From Streptomyces ferrugineus (GTDB lineage: Bacteria; Actinomycetota; Actinomycetes; Streptomycetales; Streptomycetaceae): a stretch of 64,000 bases of DNA. The notes under the pieces were generated by a model. That model had not been told where the DNA came from. It worked only from the letters and a program-made list of their open reading frames with translations, and searched no databases. The stretch spans positions 5,890,001-5,954,000 of the forward strand of contig NZ_CP063373.1 of the NCBI RefSeq assembly GCF_015160855.1, read 5' to 3'. Below are positions 12,147 through 19,909 of the stretch, in pieces (position 1 is the first letter of the stretch; each line of letters opens with the position of its first letter). A program made the position numbers and the translations under genes.

Positions 12147-12435
12147 GGAAGCCGAGAGCCTTTCGGAAGCCGAAGGGTGCTCTCGCGGCCGCCTACCGGC
12201 GGTGATCCGCGCCGATCCGAGGTGAGAGCACCCGACCTGACACAGCGGTAATGGGTCTCACCTCCCAGGTCTGCGCGGGACCGGGACTGTCCCGGCCGGA
12301 CCGCCAACCCTACCCCAACGATCACGGCGGCTCCCGGACATCGACCGGGCCGGACCGCGTACGGTTGTGCGAAGCACGTACCGATCACGCTCAACCCGCG
12401 GGCCGTCGCCCCGACGGCCTGGAGGCACTCCCCGC
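12147..12435. other. 289-bp divergent gap with a long inverted repeat
   Basis: No gene is seen. GGTGAGA (12221-12227) pairs with TCTCACC (12256-12262), and ACCC (12230-12233) with GGGT just inside, forming a hairpin of about 42 bases on either strand. It could be an operator or leader structure for the methyltransferase (minus) or the molybdoenzyme (plus). I could not match it to a riboswitch class. Confidence 0.4.
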
Positions 12436-13041
12436 ATGAACGTCACCCGAGGCTTCACCGGACGCCCCCGCGTCAGGAACGCCGCGCTGCCGCCCGGCCA
12501 GTACGACGCGGGCGACGACTGGCCCGTGCTGTCCGCCGAGGTCACTCCCGAGCTGACGCCCGCCGAGTGGTCCTTGCGCATCGACGGTCTGGTCGAGGAA
12601 CCGCGCGGCTGGAGCTGGGAGGAGGCGCACGAGCTGCCGGGATCGGTGTACGAGGGCGACATCCACTGCGTGACGAGCTGGTCGAAGTTCGGTGTGCGGT
12701 TCGGCGGTGTGTCGCTGGACGCCTTCCTCCATATGGTCCGGCCCCATGTGTCCGCCACACATGCCGTCGCCTACTCGCACACCGGTTACACCACCAGCCT
12801 TCCGCTCGCCGATCTGACCGGTGGGCGTGCCTGGATCGCCTGGGAGTACGACGGGCGGCCGCTCGCCGCGGAGCACGGGGGCCCGGCGCGGCTGCTGGTG
12901 CCGCACCTGTACTTCTGGAAGAGCGCCAAATGGATCGCGGGGCTGCGGATCCTGGACCACGACGAGCCGGGGTTCTGGGAGCAGAACGGCTACCACGCCC
13001 GGGGCAACCCCTGGGAGGAGCAGCGGTACCGCGGTGACTGA
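12436..13041 (+). CDS. Sulfite oxidase-fold molybdopterin oxidoreductase
   Basis: 201 residues, ATG with GGAGGC 10 bases upstream. This is the molybdenum-cofactor domain of the sulfite oxidase/MsrP family: DIHCVTSWSKFGVRFGGVSL holds the single conserved cysteine expected to ligate Mo. HTGYTTSLPLADL and LVPHLYFWKSAKWI form the rest of the cofactor pocket. There is no Tat or Sec leader, so unlike MsrP it stays in the cytoplasm. It overlaps by 8 bases with a flavin reductase gene, which presumably passes electrons to or from it. The substrate is unknown. Confidence 0.9.
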   Translation: MNVTRGFTGRPRVRNAALPPGQYDAGDDWPVLSAEVTPELTPAEWSLRIDGLVEEPRGWSWEEAHELPGSVYEGDIHCVTSWSKFGVRFGGVSLDAFLHMVRPHVSATHAVAYSHTGYTTSLPLADLTGGRAWIAWEYDGRPLAAEHGGPARLLVPHLYFWKSAKWIAGLRILDHDEPGFWEQNGYHARGNPWEEQRYRGD

Positions 13042-13798
13042 GGCAGCCGAGACGTTCACGCCACCGACCCGGTTCGCGGTGCCCGGTCGGATCGCCGTCA
13101 GCGAGCAGGCCGCCGCGGTGTGGCAGACGGCCACGATCACCCAGGTGCGCCGCGAGACCCCGCACGCCGCCACTTTCCGGCTCGCGGTGCCCGGTTGGGC
13201 GGGGCATCTGCCCGGCCAGCACCTGATGCTGCGGCTGACCGCCGAGGACGGCTATGTGGCCCAGCGCCACTACTCGATCGCATCCGCGCCCGATGACTCC
13301 GGGCACATCGAGCTGACCCTGGACCATGTCGAGGGCGGTGAGGTGTCGGGCTGGTTCCACACCGTCGCCGAGCCCGGTGACACGGTCGAGGTGCGCGGCC
13401 CGCTCAGCGGCTTCTTCGCCTGGCCCGGGGACCGGCCGGCGCTGCTGGTCGGCGCCGGCTCCGGCGTCGTACCGCTGATGTCGATGGTGCGGCACCACCG
13501 GGCGCGCGGTCTGGATGTGCCGCTGCGGCTGCTGGTGTCGGCGCGCGGTCCCGAGGAGCTGATCTACGCGCGGGAGTACGGCGCGGAGACGACGCCCGTG
13601 TTCACGCGGAGGGCGCCGGAGGGTGTGCCGGTGGGCCGTATGGCCGCCGCACATGTGGCGCCGCTCCTGGCAGAGCAGCCTCCTGGTGGGTGGGAGGCCT
13701 ATGTGTGCGGCTCCAACGGGTTCGCCGAGCATGCCTCGCGGTTGCTGGTGGCGGCCGGGCAGCCGGTCCATCGCATCCGGATCGAGCGCTTCGGCTGA
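13034..13798 (+). CDS. FAD-binding ferredoxin reductase-type oxidoreductase
   Basis: 254 residues beginning at a GTG inside the end of the molybdoenzyme gene (8-base overlap, translational coupling). The FAD-binding barrel has the diagnostic RHYSIAS motif (R-x-Y-S). The NAD(P)-binding half has VGAGSGVVPLMSM and ends with YVCGSNGFAE. The 2Fe-2S domain found in phthalate dioxygenase-type reductases is absent. The pair looks like a two-component cytoplasmic system in which this protein links NAD(P)H to the molybdenum centre. Confidence 0.9.
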   Translation: MTEAAETFTPPTRFAVPGRIAVSEQAAAVWQTATITQVRRETPHAATFRLAVPGWAGHLPGQHLMLRLTAEDGYVAQRHYSIASAPDDSGHIELTLDHVEGGEVSGWFHTVAEPGDTVEVRGPLSGFFAWPGDRPALLVGAGSGVVPLMSMVRHHRARGLDVPLRLLVSARGPEELIYAREYGAETTPVFTRRAPEGVPVGRMAAAHVAPLLAEQPPGGWEAYVCGSNGFAEHASRLLVAAGQPVHRIRIERFG

Positions 13799-13897
13799 CC
13801 GACCGTCCGGGGCCGGCCGCGGGTGCGTACGCGGGCGTGGGTGAGGTGGACGGCATGCCTGAGGCACGATGTCCGCTTTGCGGGGTACCTGAACGCC

Positions 13898-14482
13898 ATG
13901 CGAAGCCGTGTGCGTGGCTGGCGCCTGCGGCCGAGTCCGCTGCGGCGCCGGTCCGATGTCGTGGAGACGTGGACGGTGTTGGGGGTGGCCGTCCTGCTGT
14001 TCGTCGTCGCACCGCTGGTCGGGGTGATCGCGGCCTGGTGGGCCCACGACGACGCCCGGGCCGCGGTCCGCGAGCAGCGCGCCGAACGCCGGCACGTCCG
14101 GGCCGAGGTCGTCGGCGGGACCTCGGGCGGGGTGCCCCTGGCTCACGGTGGCCGGCAACCGTACGCCCTGGCGACGGTCCGCTGGACGGATCCGGAGAAC
14201 GGGACGCGGACGGCCTCGGCGCGCGTCCCGGCGGGCGCGCGGACCGGCGACACGGTCCGCGTCTGGCTCGACTCCGAGGGGCGGAGCGTCGCCCCACCGC
14301 CGGACGGCACCGCGGTCTGGCAGCACACCGTCACCATCGGTGTCTGTGCGACGGGCGGTGCGGTCGCCGTCATCCTGCTCGGCCACAGCTGCGTCCGGCA
14401 CACCGCGATGCGTCGTCGCCTTGCCGAGTGGGAACAGGAGTGGGCCCGCACGGAGCCGGAGTGGACGGGCCGCCGGGCGTGA
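13898..14482 (+). CDS. Rv1733c-like two-helix membrane protein
   Basis: 194 residues. The basic N-terminus (WRLRPSPLRRRSDVVE) is followed by a membrane helix (about 24-45). An extracytoplasmic domain of about 90 residues, with GDTVRVWLDSEGR, leads to a second helix (about 148-170) and a charged C-terminus with Trp-Glu repeats. This matches the actinobacterial family that includes M. tuberculosis Rv1733c, whose function is undefined. The ATG at 13898 is preferred, since starts further upstream add unrelated residues. It lies about 100 bp after the reductase gene and may have its own promoter. Confidence 0.8.
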   Translation: MRSRVRGWRLRPSPLRRRSDVVETWTVLGVAVLLFVVAPLVGVIAAWWAHDDARAAVREQRAERRHVRAEVVGGTSGGVPLAHGGRQPYALATVRWTDPENGTRTASARVPAGARTGDTVRVWLDSEGRSVAPPPDGTAVWQHTVTIGVCATGGAVAVILLGHSCVRHTAMRRRLAEWEQEWARTEPEWTGRRA

Positions 14483-14636
14483 GGCGCGGCGGGGCCGGCA
14501 CCGGTCACCCGATCACCGCCGGCGTCCGGCCAGCCGCTCGGGCTCTCCTCGCGGCGCGGCAGAGATCTGGCGAGTCCTCCGATCACCCACGTACGGTGTG
14601 ATCAACCGCAGTCACTCTTCGCAAAGGCGGTCCTTC

Positions 14637-15605
14637 ATGGCCCTGTTCGACCTTCCCCTCGACGAACTGCGCGAGTACCGCAGCGAGTCCGTCGAGCCCG
14701 AGGACTTCGACTCGTTCTGGTCCAAGACGCTCGAGGAAGCGCGTGGGCACGACCTGGACGCCCGCTTCGAGCCGGTCGACGCGGGGCTGTCCACCGTCGA
14801 GGTGTACGACGTGACGTTCGCCGGGTTCGGCGGTCAGCCGGTGAAGGGCTGGCTGCGGCTGCCCGCCGGTGCCACGGAGCCGCTGCCGCTGGTGGTGGAG
14901 TTCATCGGGTACGGCGGCGGGCGCGGCCTGCCGCACGAGAACCTGCTGTGGGCCTCCACCGGCCGGGCGCACTTCATGATGGACACGCGCGGCCAGGGCA
15001 GCGCGTGGGGCGCAGGTGGCGGGACGCCGGATCCGGTGGGGGCCGGGCCCGCGTACCCCGGGTTCATGACACGGGGCATCGACGCGCCCGAGAACTACTA
15101 CTACCGCCGGGTGATCACGGACGCGGTCCGTGCCGTCGAGGCCGCCCGCTCGCATCCGCTGGCCGACGCCGCGCGCACGATCGCGCTGGGCGTGAGCCAG
15201 GGCGGCGGCCTCACGGTCGCGGTCGGCGGTCTGGTCCCGGACCTCGCGGCGATCGCGCCCGACGTGCCGTTCCTGTGCGACTTCCCGCGCGCGGCGACCC
15301 TCACGGACCGTCACCCGTACCGTGAGATCGGCCTCTATCTCAAGACCCACCGGGGCCGCACCGAGGACGCCCTGCGCACGCTGTCCTACTTCGACGGTGT
15401 TCACTTCGCGGCCCGCGGCCGGGCGCCCGCCCTGTTCTCGGCGGCCCTGGAGGACCAGACCTGCCCGCCCTCCACGGTCTTCGCGGCCTTCAACGCCTGG
15501 GCCCACGACGAGAAGGCCATCGAGGTGTACGACTTCAACGACCACGAGGGCGGCGGCCCCTTCCACGAGGCGGCCAAGGTGAACTGGCTGCGCGCGCACG
15601 CCTGA
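14637..15605 (+). CDS. Acetyl xylan esterase / cephalosporin-C deacetylase family
   Basis: 322 residues, the standard AXE1 length. Family marks are GYGGGRGLPHE, MDTRGQGSAWG and PGFMTRGIDAPENYYYRRV. The nucleophile elbow is GVSQGGG (Ser187), the acid is in ALEDQTCPPS, and the catalytic His lies in NDHEGGG. CE7 enzymes remove acetyl groups from xylo-oligosaccharides and other small acetyl esters. There is no signal peptide, so it acts inside the cell on imported substrates. AAAGG lies upstream of the ATG. No sugar transporter adjoins it. Confidence 0.92.
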   Translation: MALFDLPLDELREYRSESVEPEDFDSFWSKTLEEARGHDLDARFEPVDAGLSTVEVYDVTFAGFGGQPVKGWLRLPAGATEPLPLVVEFIGYGGGRGLPHENLLWASTGRAHFMMDTRGQGSAWGAGGGTPDPVGAGPAYPGFMTRGIDAPENYYYRRVITDAVRAVEAARSHPLADAARTIALGVSQGGGLTVAVGGLVPDLAAIAPDVPFLCDFPRAATLTDRHPYREIGLYLKTHRGRTEDALRTLSYFDGVHFAARGRAPALFSAALEDQTCPPSTVFAAFNAWAHDEKAIEVYDFNDHEGGGPFHEAAKVNWLRAHA

Positions 15606-15741
15606 GACGCCACGCGTGGCGCGACCGCGCCGCCGTGGCTGTTTCCTGACCCTTCCACCCAGTCCGACCAGTCGGTACGTTCAGGAGGCCCGGGTCGCGG
15701 GGACGCGCCCGGGGTTTCCGGCGGACGGCGAGGGGCGGGCC

Positions 15742-16908
15742 ATGGCAGAGCACGGGGCGCAGGTGCACGGGCGGTGCGATCCGCGGTTCGAGGCGGTGCG
15801 GACGGCGTTCGAGGCGAACTTCCGTGAGCGCGGGGAGCTGGGCGCCGCGGTCGCCGTCACGGTGGACGGCAGGACGGTGGTGGACCTGTGGGGCGGCTGG
15901 GCCGACTCGGCGCACAGCCGCCCCTGGGAGCGCGACACGCTGGTCAACGTGTGGTCGACGACCAAGGGCCCGACGGCGCTGTGCGCGCACATTCTCGCCG
16001 ATCGGGGGCTGCTCGACTTCGACGCCCCGGTGGCCACGTACTGGCCGGAGTTCGCGGCGGCGGGCAAGGAACAGATCCTCGTACGGCATCTGCTGTCGCA
16101 CCGCGCCGGCCTGTCCGGGCTGCGGGAGCCGCACACGCTGCGGCAGCTCTGCGACTGGGAGTTGACGACCCAGCGGCTGGCGGCGATGGAGCCCTGGTGG
16201 ACGCCGGGAACCCGGTCCGGGTATCACGCGCTCACCTACGGCTTCCTGGTCGGTGAGGTCGTGCGCCGGGTGTCGGGGCTGCTGCCGGGGGCGTTCCTGG
16301 AGCGGGAGGTGACCGGGCCGCTCGGGATCGACTTCACGATCGGGTTGCCGGAGAAGGACGCCGGGCGGGCGGCGGAGCTGGTGCGGCCGCCGGTCGCGCG
16401 CGGCAGTGAGCAGGCCGCGGTCTTCAGTCAGCTGGCGCCCGCCGCCCTGGCCGCGCTGACCAACCCCGCGGTGGGGCCGGACGAGGCCAACTCGCCGCAG
16501 TGGCGGGCCGCCGAGGTCCCCGCCGCCAACGGGCACGGCACCGCGCGGGCGGTGGCCGCGCTGTACGGGATCTTCGCGGGGCGCGGCTCCTACGGCGGCC
16601 GCCGCGTCCTGTCCCCCGAGGCGGCCGAGCGGGTGCGCGAGGGGCAGGGCGGTTGCCGCGATCTGGTGCTCGGGGCCGGGTTCGAGGACGACACCGAGGT
16701 CGCCCTGGGCCTGTGGCTGAGCGGGTCGAACGGCTCGTACGGGCCCAACCCGCGGGCTTTCGGACACGACGGCTTCGGCGGCTCCTGCGGGCTGGCGGAC
16801 CCGGAGGCCGGGGTGTCGGTGGGCTATGCGATGAACCGGATGGGGCCTCATATAGCCGACGACCCGCGGAAGATGGCGTTGATCGACGCCCTGTACGGCG
16901 CCCTGTGA
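15742..16908 (+). CDS. Beta-lactamase-fold serine hydrolase (EstB-like)
   Basis: 388 residues. The class C beta-lactamase/esterase fold is shown by Ser-Thr-Thr-Lys at 72-75 (SxxK), a YHA in place of the YxN motif, and a late FGHDGFGGS, a usual equivalent of the KTG/HxG strand. There is no export signal, so it is likely an intracellular esterase rather than a resistance enzyme. ATG 15742 is preferred because GAGGGG lies upstream. An in-frame GTG at 15616 would add 42 residues without homology. A HutC-type operator and regulator follow. Confidence 0.87.
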   Translation: MAEHGAQVHGRCDPRFEAVRTAFEANFRERGELGAAVAVTVDGRTVVDLWGGWADSAHSRPWERDTLVNVWSTTKGPTALCAHILADRGLLDFDAPVATYWPEFAAAGKEQILVRHLLSHRAGLSGLREPHTLRQLCDWELTTQRLAAMEPWWTPGTRSGYHALTYGFLVGEVVRRVSGLLPGAFLEREVTGPLGIDFTIGLPEKDAGRAAELVRPPVARGSEQAAVFSQLAPAALAALTNPAVGPDEANSPQWRAAEVPAANGHGTARAVAALYGIFAGRGSYGGRRVLSPEAAERVREGQGGCRDLVLGAGFEDDTEVALGLWLSGSNGSYGPNPRAFGHDGFGGSCGLADPEAGVSVGYAMNRMGPHIADDPRKMALIDALYGAL

Positions 16909-16961
16909 CGACCGGTTCGCGCGAGCCGTTTCGGCCGAAGTGCCGGGCCGCCCTTCCCTGG

Positions 16962-16973
16962 TGGTTTAGACCA
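16962..16973. promoter_or_regulatory. HutC/DasR-type GntR operator
   Basis: TGGTTTAGACCA, flanked to give GTGGTTTAGACCAC, fits the GT-N-TA-N-AC pattern bound by HutC-subfamily GntR regulators. It differs from the DasR core by one base. It lies 65 bp before a HutC-type gntR gene, so autoregulation is the simplest reading. Confidence 0.6.
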
Positions 16974-17037
16974 CTGCTTAGATCTGGTGACGCAAGGAGC
17001 CCGCACGGCTACGACACGTCACCACAGGAGGCGCGGC

Positions 17038-17781
17038 ATGGCCCGCACCATCCCGCACGACCGTTCGCTCACGCAGGTGCAGCCGCTGTACTGGAGGATC
17101 GCCGCCGAGTTGCTCGGCGAGCTGCGTGACGGGACCGTCCCGCCCGGTGAACGACTGCCGGGAGAACGGCAGTTGGCGGAGCACTTCGGGGTCAGCAGGG
17201 AGACCGTACGGCAGGCGCTGGAGGTGCTGCGGCGCAGCGGCGCGGTCGCCACCGACCGGCGGGGCAGCCATGCCACGCTGCCCGGTCTGGCGGTCGAGAC
17301 GGCGACCTCGCCGACGTTCCCGGTCGGGGCCCGGAGCGCGGGCCCGGGCGCCGCGGACCGGGCCACGGTCGCCTGGGAGACGCCCCCGCCGGAGCACGCC
17401 GAGGCACTGGGCCTGGCCCCCCACCGACGGACCCTGGTGCACCGCTACGAGTCCACGGACGCCGACGGGGCCGGCCGGCGCACGGCCGTGACGTCCTTCT
17501 CCGCGGTGGCGCTCGCCGAGGTCGCGGAACTGGCCCGCTATCGCGACCGCACCGACGCCACCGGTTCGGCCCAACTGCGCCGCGCCTACGACTGGATGCG
17601 CAAGGCGGGCCTCACGCTCCACCATCGGGACGCCATCACCCGCCTCCCCGGAGCGTCCACGGTGCGAGTCACCCGCCGGGTCCACGACCAGCACGCCCGC
17701 CCCCTGGAGGTCACGGACCTCGTGGTGGACGCCCAGCAGGACGCCCTGGTCTACGAGTTCACGCTGCCCGCGGCGGGCTGA
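17038..17781 (+). CDS. GntR regulator, HutC subfamily (UTRA domain)
   Basis: 247 residues, ATG preceded by CAGGAGG. The N-terminal winged helix has the classic GntR line LPGERQLAEHFGVSRETVRQALEVLRR (residues about 40-66, quoted in separate pieces here: LPGERQLAEHF, SRETVRQAL). The C-terminal UTRA ligand domain runs from about 85 to 245 with RTLVHRYEST, TRRVHDQHARPLEVTD and ALVYEF. A fitting operator lies 65 bp upstream. Its 3' end overlaps the convergent methyltransferase by 31 bp. Targets beyond itself are unknown; the beta-lactamase-fold gene upstream is a candidate. Confidence 0.88.
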   Translation: MARTIPHDRSLTQVQPLYWRIAAELLGELRDGTVPPGERLPGERQLAEHFGVSRETVRQALEVLRRSGAVATDRRGSHATLPGLAVETATSPTFPVGARSAGPGAADRATVAWETPPPEHAEALGLAPHRRTLVHRYESTDADGAGRRTAVTSFSAVALAEVAELARYRDRTDATGSAQLRRAYDWMRKAGLTLHHRDAITRLPGASTVRVTRRVHDQHARPLEVTDLVVDAQQDALVYEFTLPAAG

Positions 17782-18539
17782 GCGCGCACGGGCCCCGGCC
17801 GTCGCGCCACGACCATCCGCACCCGCGGGCTGCCGTCGCGCCGTCGCCCGAACTCGGGCAGGGCCTGCAGCTCCACCTCGAACCCGGCACGGGCCAGCTC
17901 GGCGCGCACCTCTGCGAGCCGGAAGGCCCGGTAGTACATGACGAACGGAGGCCGCCACACGGCGTTGCGCACCCGCATGACCGCGTCGAAGCCCAGCAGC
18001 ATCCAGTAGGCGAGGTCCGTCGGACGCGGCGGGGCCACGATCGGGAAGGCGAAGCGGCCGCCGGGCCGCAGGACGGAGTGGACCTGCGCGAACAGCCCCG
18101 GCACCTCACGGGGCAGGAAGTGCCCGAACGCCCCGAAGCTCACCACGAGATCGAAGGCGGGCGCGAAGGGCAGGGCACGGGCGTCCGCGCGGACCCAGCC
18201 GACGCGCGGACGTCCGCGGTCCCGCGCCCCGGCCCGCGACCGCCGCCGCGCGACATCGAGCATGCCGGCGCTGAAGTCCACGCCGATGACGCTGCGCCGG
18301 CACACCTCGGCCAGCACGTCCACGCCCGCGCCCGTCCCGCAGCACAGGTCGAGCCCGTCGTCGTACGGGCCGGTCCGCGCGAGCGCCGAGGTGACGGCGT
18401 CGAGCACCGAGTCGGGCGTACGGAACGGGGTGTGGTCGAACTTCGGGGCGAGCAGGTCGTATCCGCGCTGGACGGACGACAGGGCCTGGACGGCGAGTTC
18501 GCGCAGGGAGGGGCCTTCGGGGCTGAACATCCGCGTCAC
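17751..18539 (-). CDS. Class I SAM-dependent methyltransferase
   Basis: 262 residues. The Rossmann methyltransferase fold shows DLCCGTGAGVDVLAE (motif I), VIGVDFSAGMLDVARRR (motif II) and DLVVSFGAFGHFLP (motif IV). RPGGRFAFPIVAP follows, as in UbiE/Methyltransf_11 proteins. The GTG at 18539 overlaps the TGA of the upstream padR by the GTGA tetranucleotide, so the pair is translationally coupled. ATG 18530 is an alternative. The substrate is unknown. PadR control is suggested by the coupling. Confidence 0.87.
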   Translation of the reverse strand: MTRMFSPEGPSLRELAVQALSSVQRGYDLLAPKFDHTPFRTPDSVLDAVTSALARTGPYDDGLDLCCGTGAGVDVLAEVCRRSVIGVDFSAGMLDVARRRSRAGARDRGRPRVGWVRADARALPFAPAFDLVVSFGAFGHFLPREVPGLFAQVHSVLRPGGRFAFPIVAPPRPTDLAYWMLLGFDAVMRVRNAVWRPPFVMYYRAFRLAEVRAELARAGFEVELQALPEFGRRRDGSPRVRMVVARRPGPVRAQPAAGSVNS

Positions 18540-19093
18540 CCCTGAGCGACGCGCTGCTTCAGGACGGCGAGGACGCGCTCGCACCAGCGCAGGTTCCCCT
18601 CCTCGAAGGAGATCCCGGCGAGCAGCGTCAGATACGGCCCGACACGGTCGGACTCGCGCAGGTAGGCGTCCTCGGTCCGGCCGTCGAGCAGACGCTCTCG
18701 GACACGTTCGTAGCGGCCGAGCTTGCCGCGCGCCCATGTCATGCGCTCCTCGATCATGGCGCGCGCGGCCTCGGGGTCGTCCACGGCCTGGAGCTTGATC
18801 AGCAGCTCGTCACGGATGGCGGTGGGCCGACGGGGCGGCTCGGCGGCGAAGGCGCGCAGGTCTTCGCGCCCGGCCTCGGTGAGCGTGAACATCCGCTTGT
18901 TGGGCCGCCGTTCCTGCTGTACGAACCGGGCCTCGACGAGGCCGTCCCGCGCGAGGCGCTCCAGCTCCCGGTAGAGCTGCTGCGGGGTCGCGGGCCAGAA
19001 GTTGGCGAACGAGATGTCGAAGACCTTGGACAGCTCGTAGCCCGAGGCCTCGCCCTCCAGAAGGGCGGCGAGGACGGCGTACTTGAGGGACAT
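18536..19093 (-). CDS. PadR-family transcriptional regulator
   Basis: 185 residues. The N-terminal PadR winged helix begins MSLKYAVLAALLEGEASGYEL, then FWPATPQQLYRELERLARDGL in the recognition and wing region. A C-terminal helical domain (about 95-180) follows. It is divergent from a SnoaL-like gene with a 70-bp gap that contains an inverted repeat, and it is coupled to a downstream methyltransferase. It is distinct in sequence from the PadR protein at 2789. Confidence 0.9.
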   Translation of the reverse strand: MSLKYAVLAALLEGEASGYELSKVFDISFANFWPATPQQLYRELERLARDGLVEARFVQQERRPNKRMFTLTEAGREDLRAFAAEPPRRPTAIRDELLIKLQAVDDPEAARAMIEERMTWARGKLGRYERVRERLLDGRTEDAYLRESDRVGPYLTLLAGISFEEGNLRWCERVLAVLKQRVAQG

Positions 19094-19113
19094 GTGGACA
19101 CGTTAACAGTGGG

Positions 19114-19125
19114 TGACTATTGTCA
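19114..19125. promoter_or_regulatory. Inverted repeat in the padR / SnoaL divergent gap
   Basis: TGAC-TATT-GTCA is a perfect 12-bp inverted repeat midway between the divergent starts 19093 and 19164. A wider GGTG...CACC frames it. A PadR dimer binding here could control both genes, and this is inferred from symmetry and position. Confidence 0.4.
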
Positions 19126-19163
19126 TCGACACCTACTCAACTAATTGACTATGAGGTGATCCG

Positions 19164-19562
19164 ATGCGCGCGTTCCGTGAGGCGGTCGAGGCGGGCGACA
19201 CCGAGGCCGTCGAGGCCCTGCTGGCGGACGACGTCGTCTTCACCAGCCCGGCCGTGTTCAAGCCGTACGCCGGAAAGGCGATCACCGCGGCGATCCTGCG
19301 CGGGGTCGTGCGGGTCTTCGAGGACTTCCGCTATGTGCGGGAGATCAACGACCCGGGCGGCCGCGATCACGCGCTGGTCTTCACCGCGCGGGTGGGCGAC
19401 CGGGAGCTCACCGGCTGCGACTTCCTGCGGGTGAACGAGGACGGACTGATCGACGACTTCATGGTCATGGTCCGGCCGCTGTCGGGCGCGCAGGCCCTGG
19501 CCGAGGCGATGGGGGCGCAGTTCGACCGGATCGCGAAGGAGGCGGAGGCCCGCTCGGCGTAA
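19164..19562 (+). CDS. SnoaL-like / NTF2-fold protein
   Basis: 132 residues, ATG after GAGGTGA. The NTF2-like cone fold is evident. A helical start with DTEAVEALLADDVVFTSPAV is followed by beta strands (HALVFTARVGDRELTGCDFLRVNEDGLIDDFMVMV, in parts) and a C-terminal helix. Such proteins can be small isomerases, cyclases or binding modules in secondary metabolism. No catalytic pair can be assigned. It is divergent from padR and probably its regulated partner. Confidence 0.82.
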   Translation: MRAFREAVEAGDTEAVEALLADDVVFTSPAVFKPYAGKAITAAILRGVVRVFEDFRYVREINDPGGRDHALVFTARVGDRELTGCDFLRVNEDGLIDDFMVMVRPLSGAQALAEAMGAQFDRIAKEAEARSA

Positions 19563-19909
19563 GGCTTGGCGGGGACTTTCCCCGCGAGTGCATGCATGGC
19601 GCAGGAAGGGAATAGGAGAGGCCGCGGACACGTTGTGCGGATCAGAAGTGCTCGCCAGGCACTGATCCGGCGTGGTACGTTCGCCCTGGCACTTGTGCAC
19701 GCCCCCGTTGTGGGCGCCGGTGCCAGTTCTCTCCCAGTTCGCCGGTCGACGTACCGGCTTCTCATCACCACCTCGTGATCAGCGGATCCGCCGTACCCGA
19801 GGTGCTGTTTCCGCCGCCCGAAGGCGTTCTGTCCGCCTTCCCTCTGTCCGCGGCTCGCCCCTTCCTTCCGCATGTCCCATGCCTTCCGTCCGTGAAAGGA
19901 CCCGCCACC
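19563..19909 (+). other. 347-bp leader region before the short rho gene
   Basis: No protein family is recognised here. A 70-codon open frame (19566-19778) has a basic composition and no supporting RBS, so I do not call it. The second half is pyrimidine-rich, with several CCC/TTCC runs (for example around 19801-19870), and sits directly before the rho RBS GAAAGGA (19894-19900). A long leader is a common place for Rho autoregulation, so this may be a regulatory 5' UTR. Confidence 0.4.

Noticed and set aside
15742..16908. True beta-lactamase (antibiotic resistance) function
   Set aside because: There is no signal peptide and YHA replaces the YxN motif, so an intracellular esterase-type hydrolase is more likely.
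19566..19778. A 70-codon frame in the rho leader
   Set aside because: No good RBS, basic low-information sequence and no recognisable protein. I describe the region as a leader instead.
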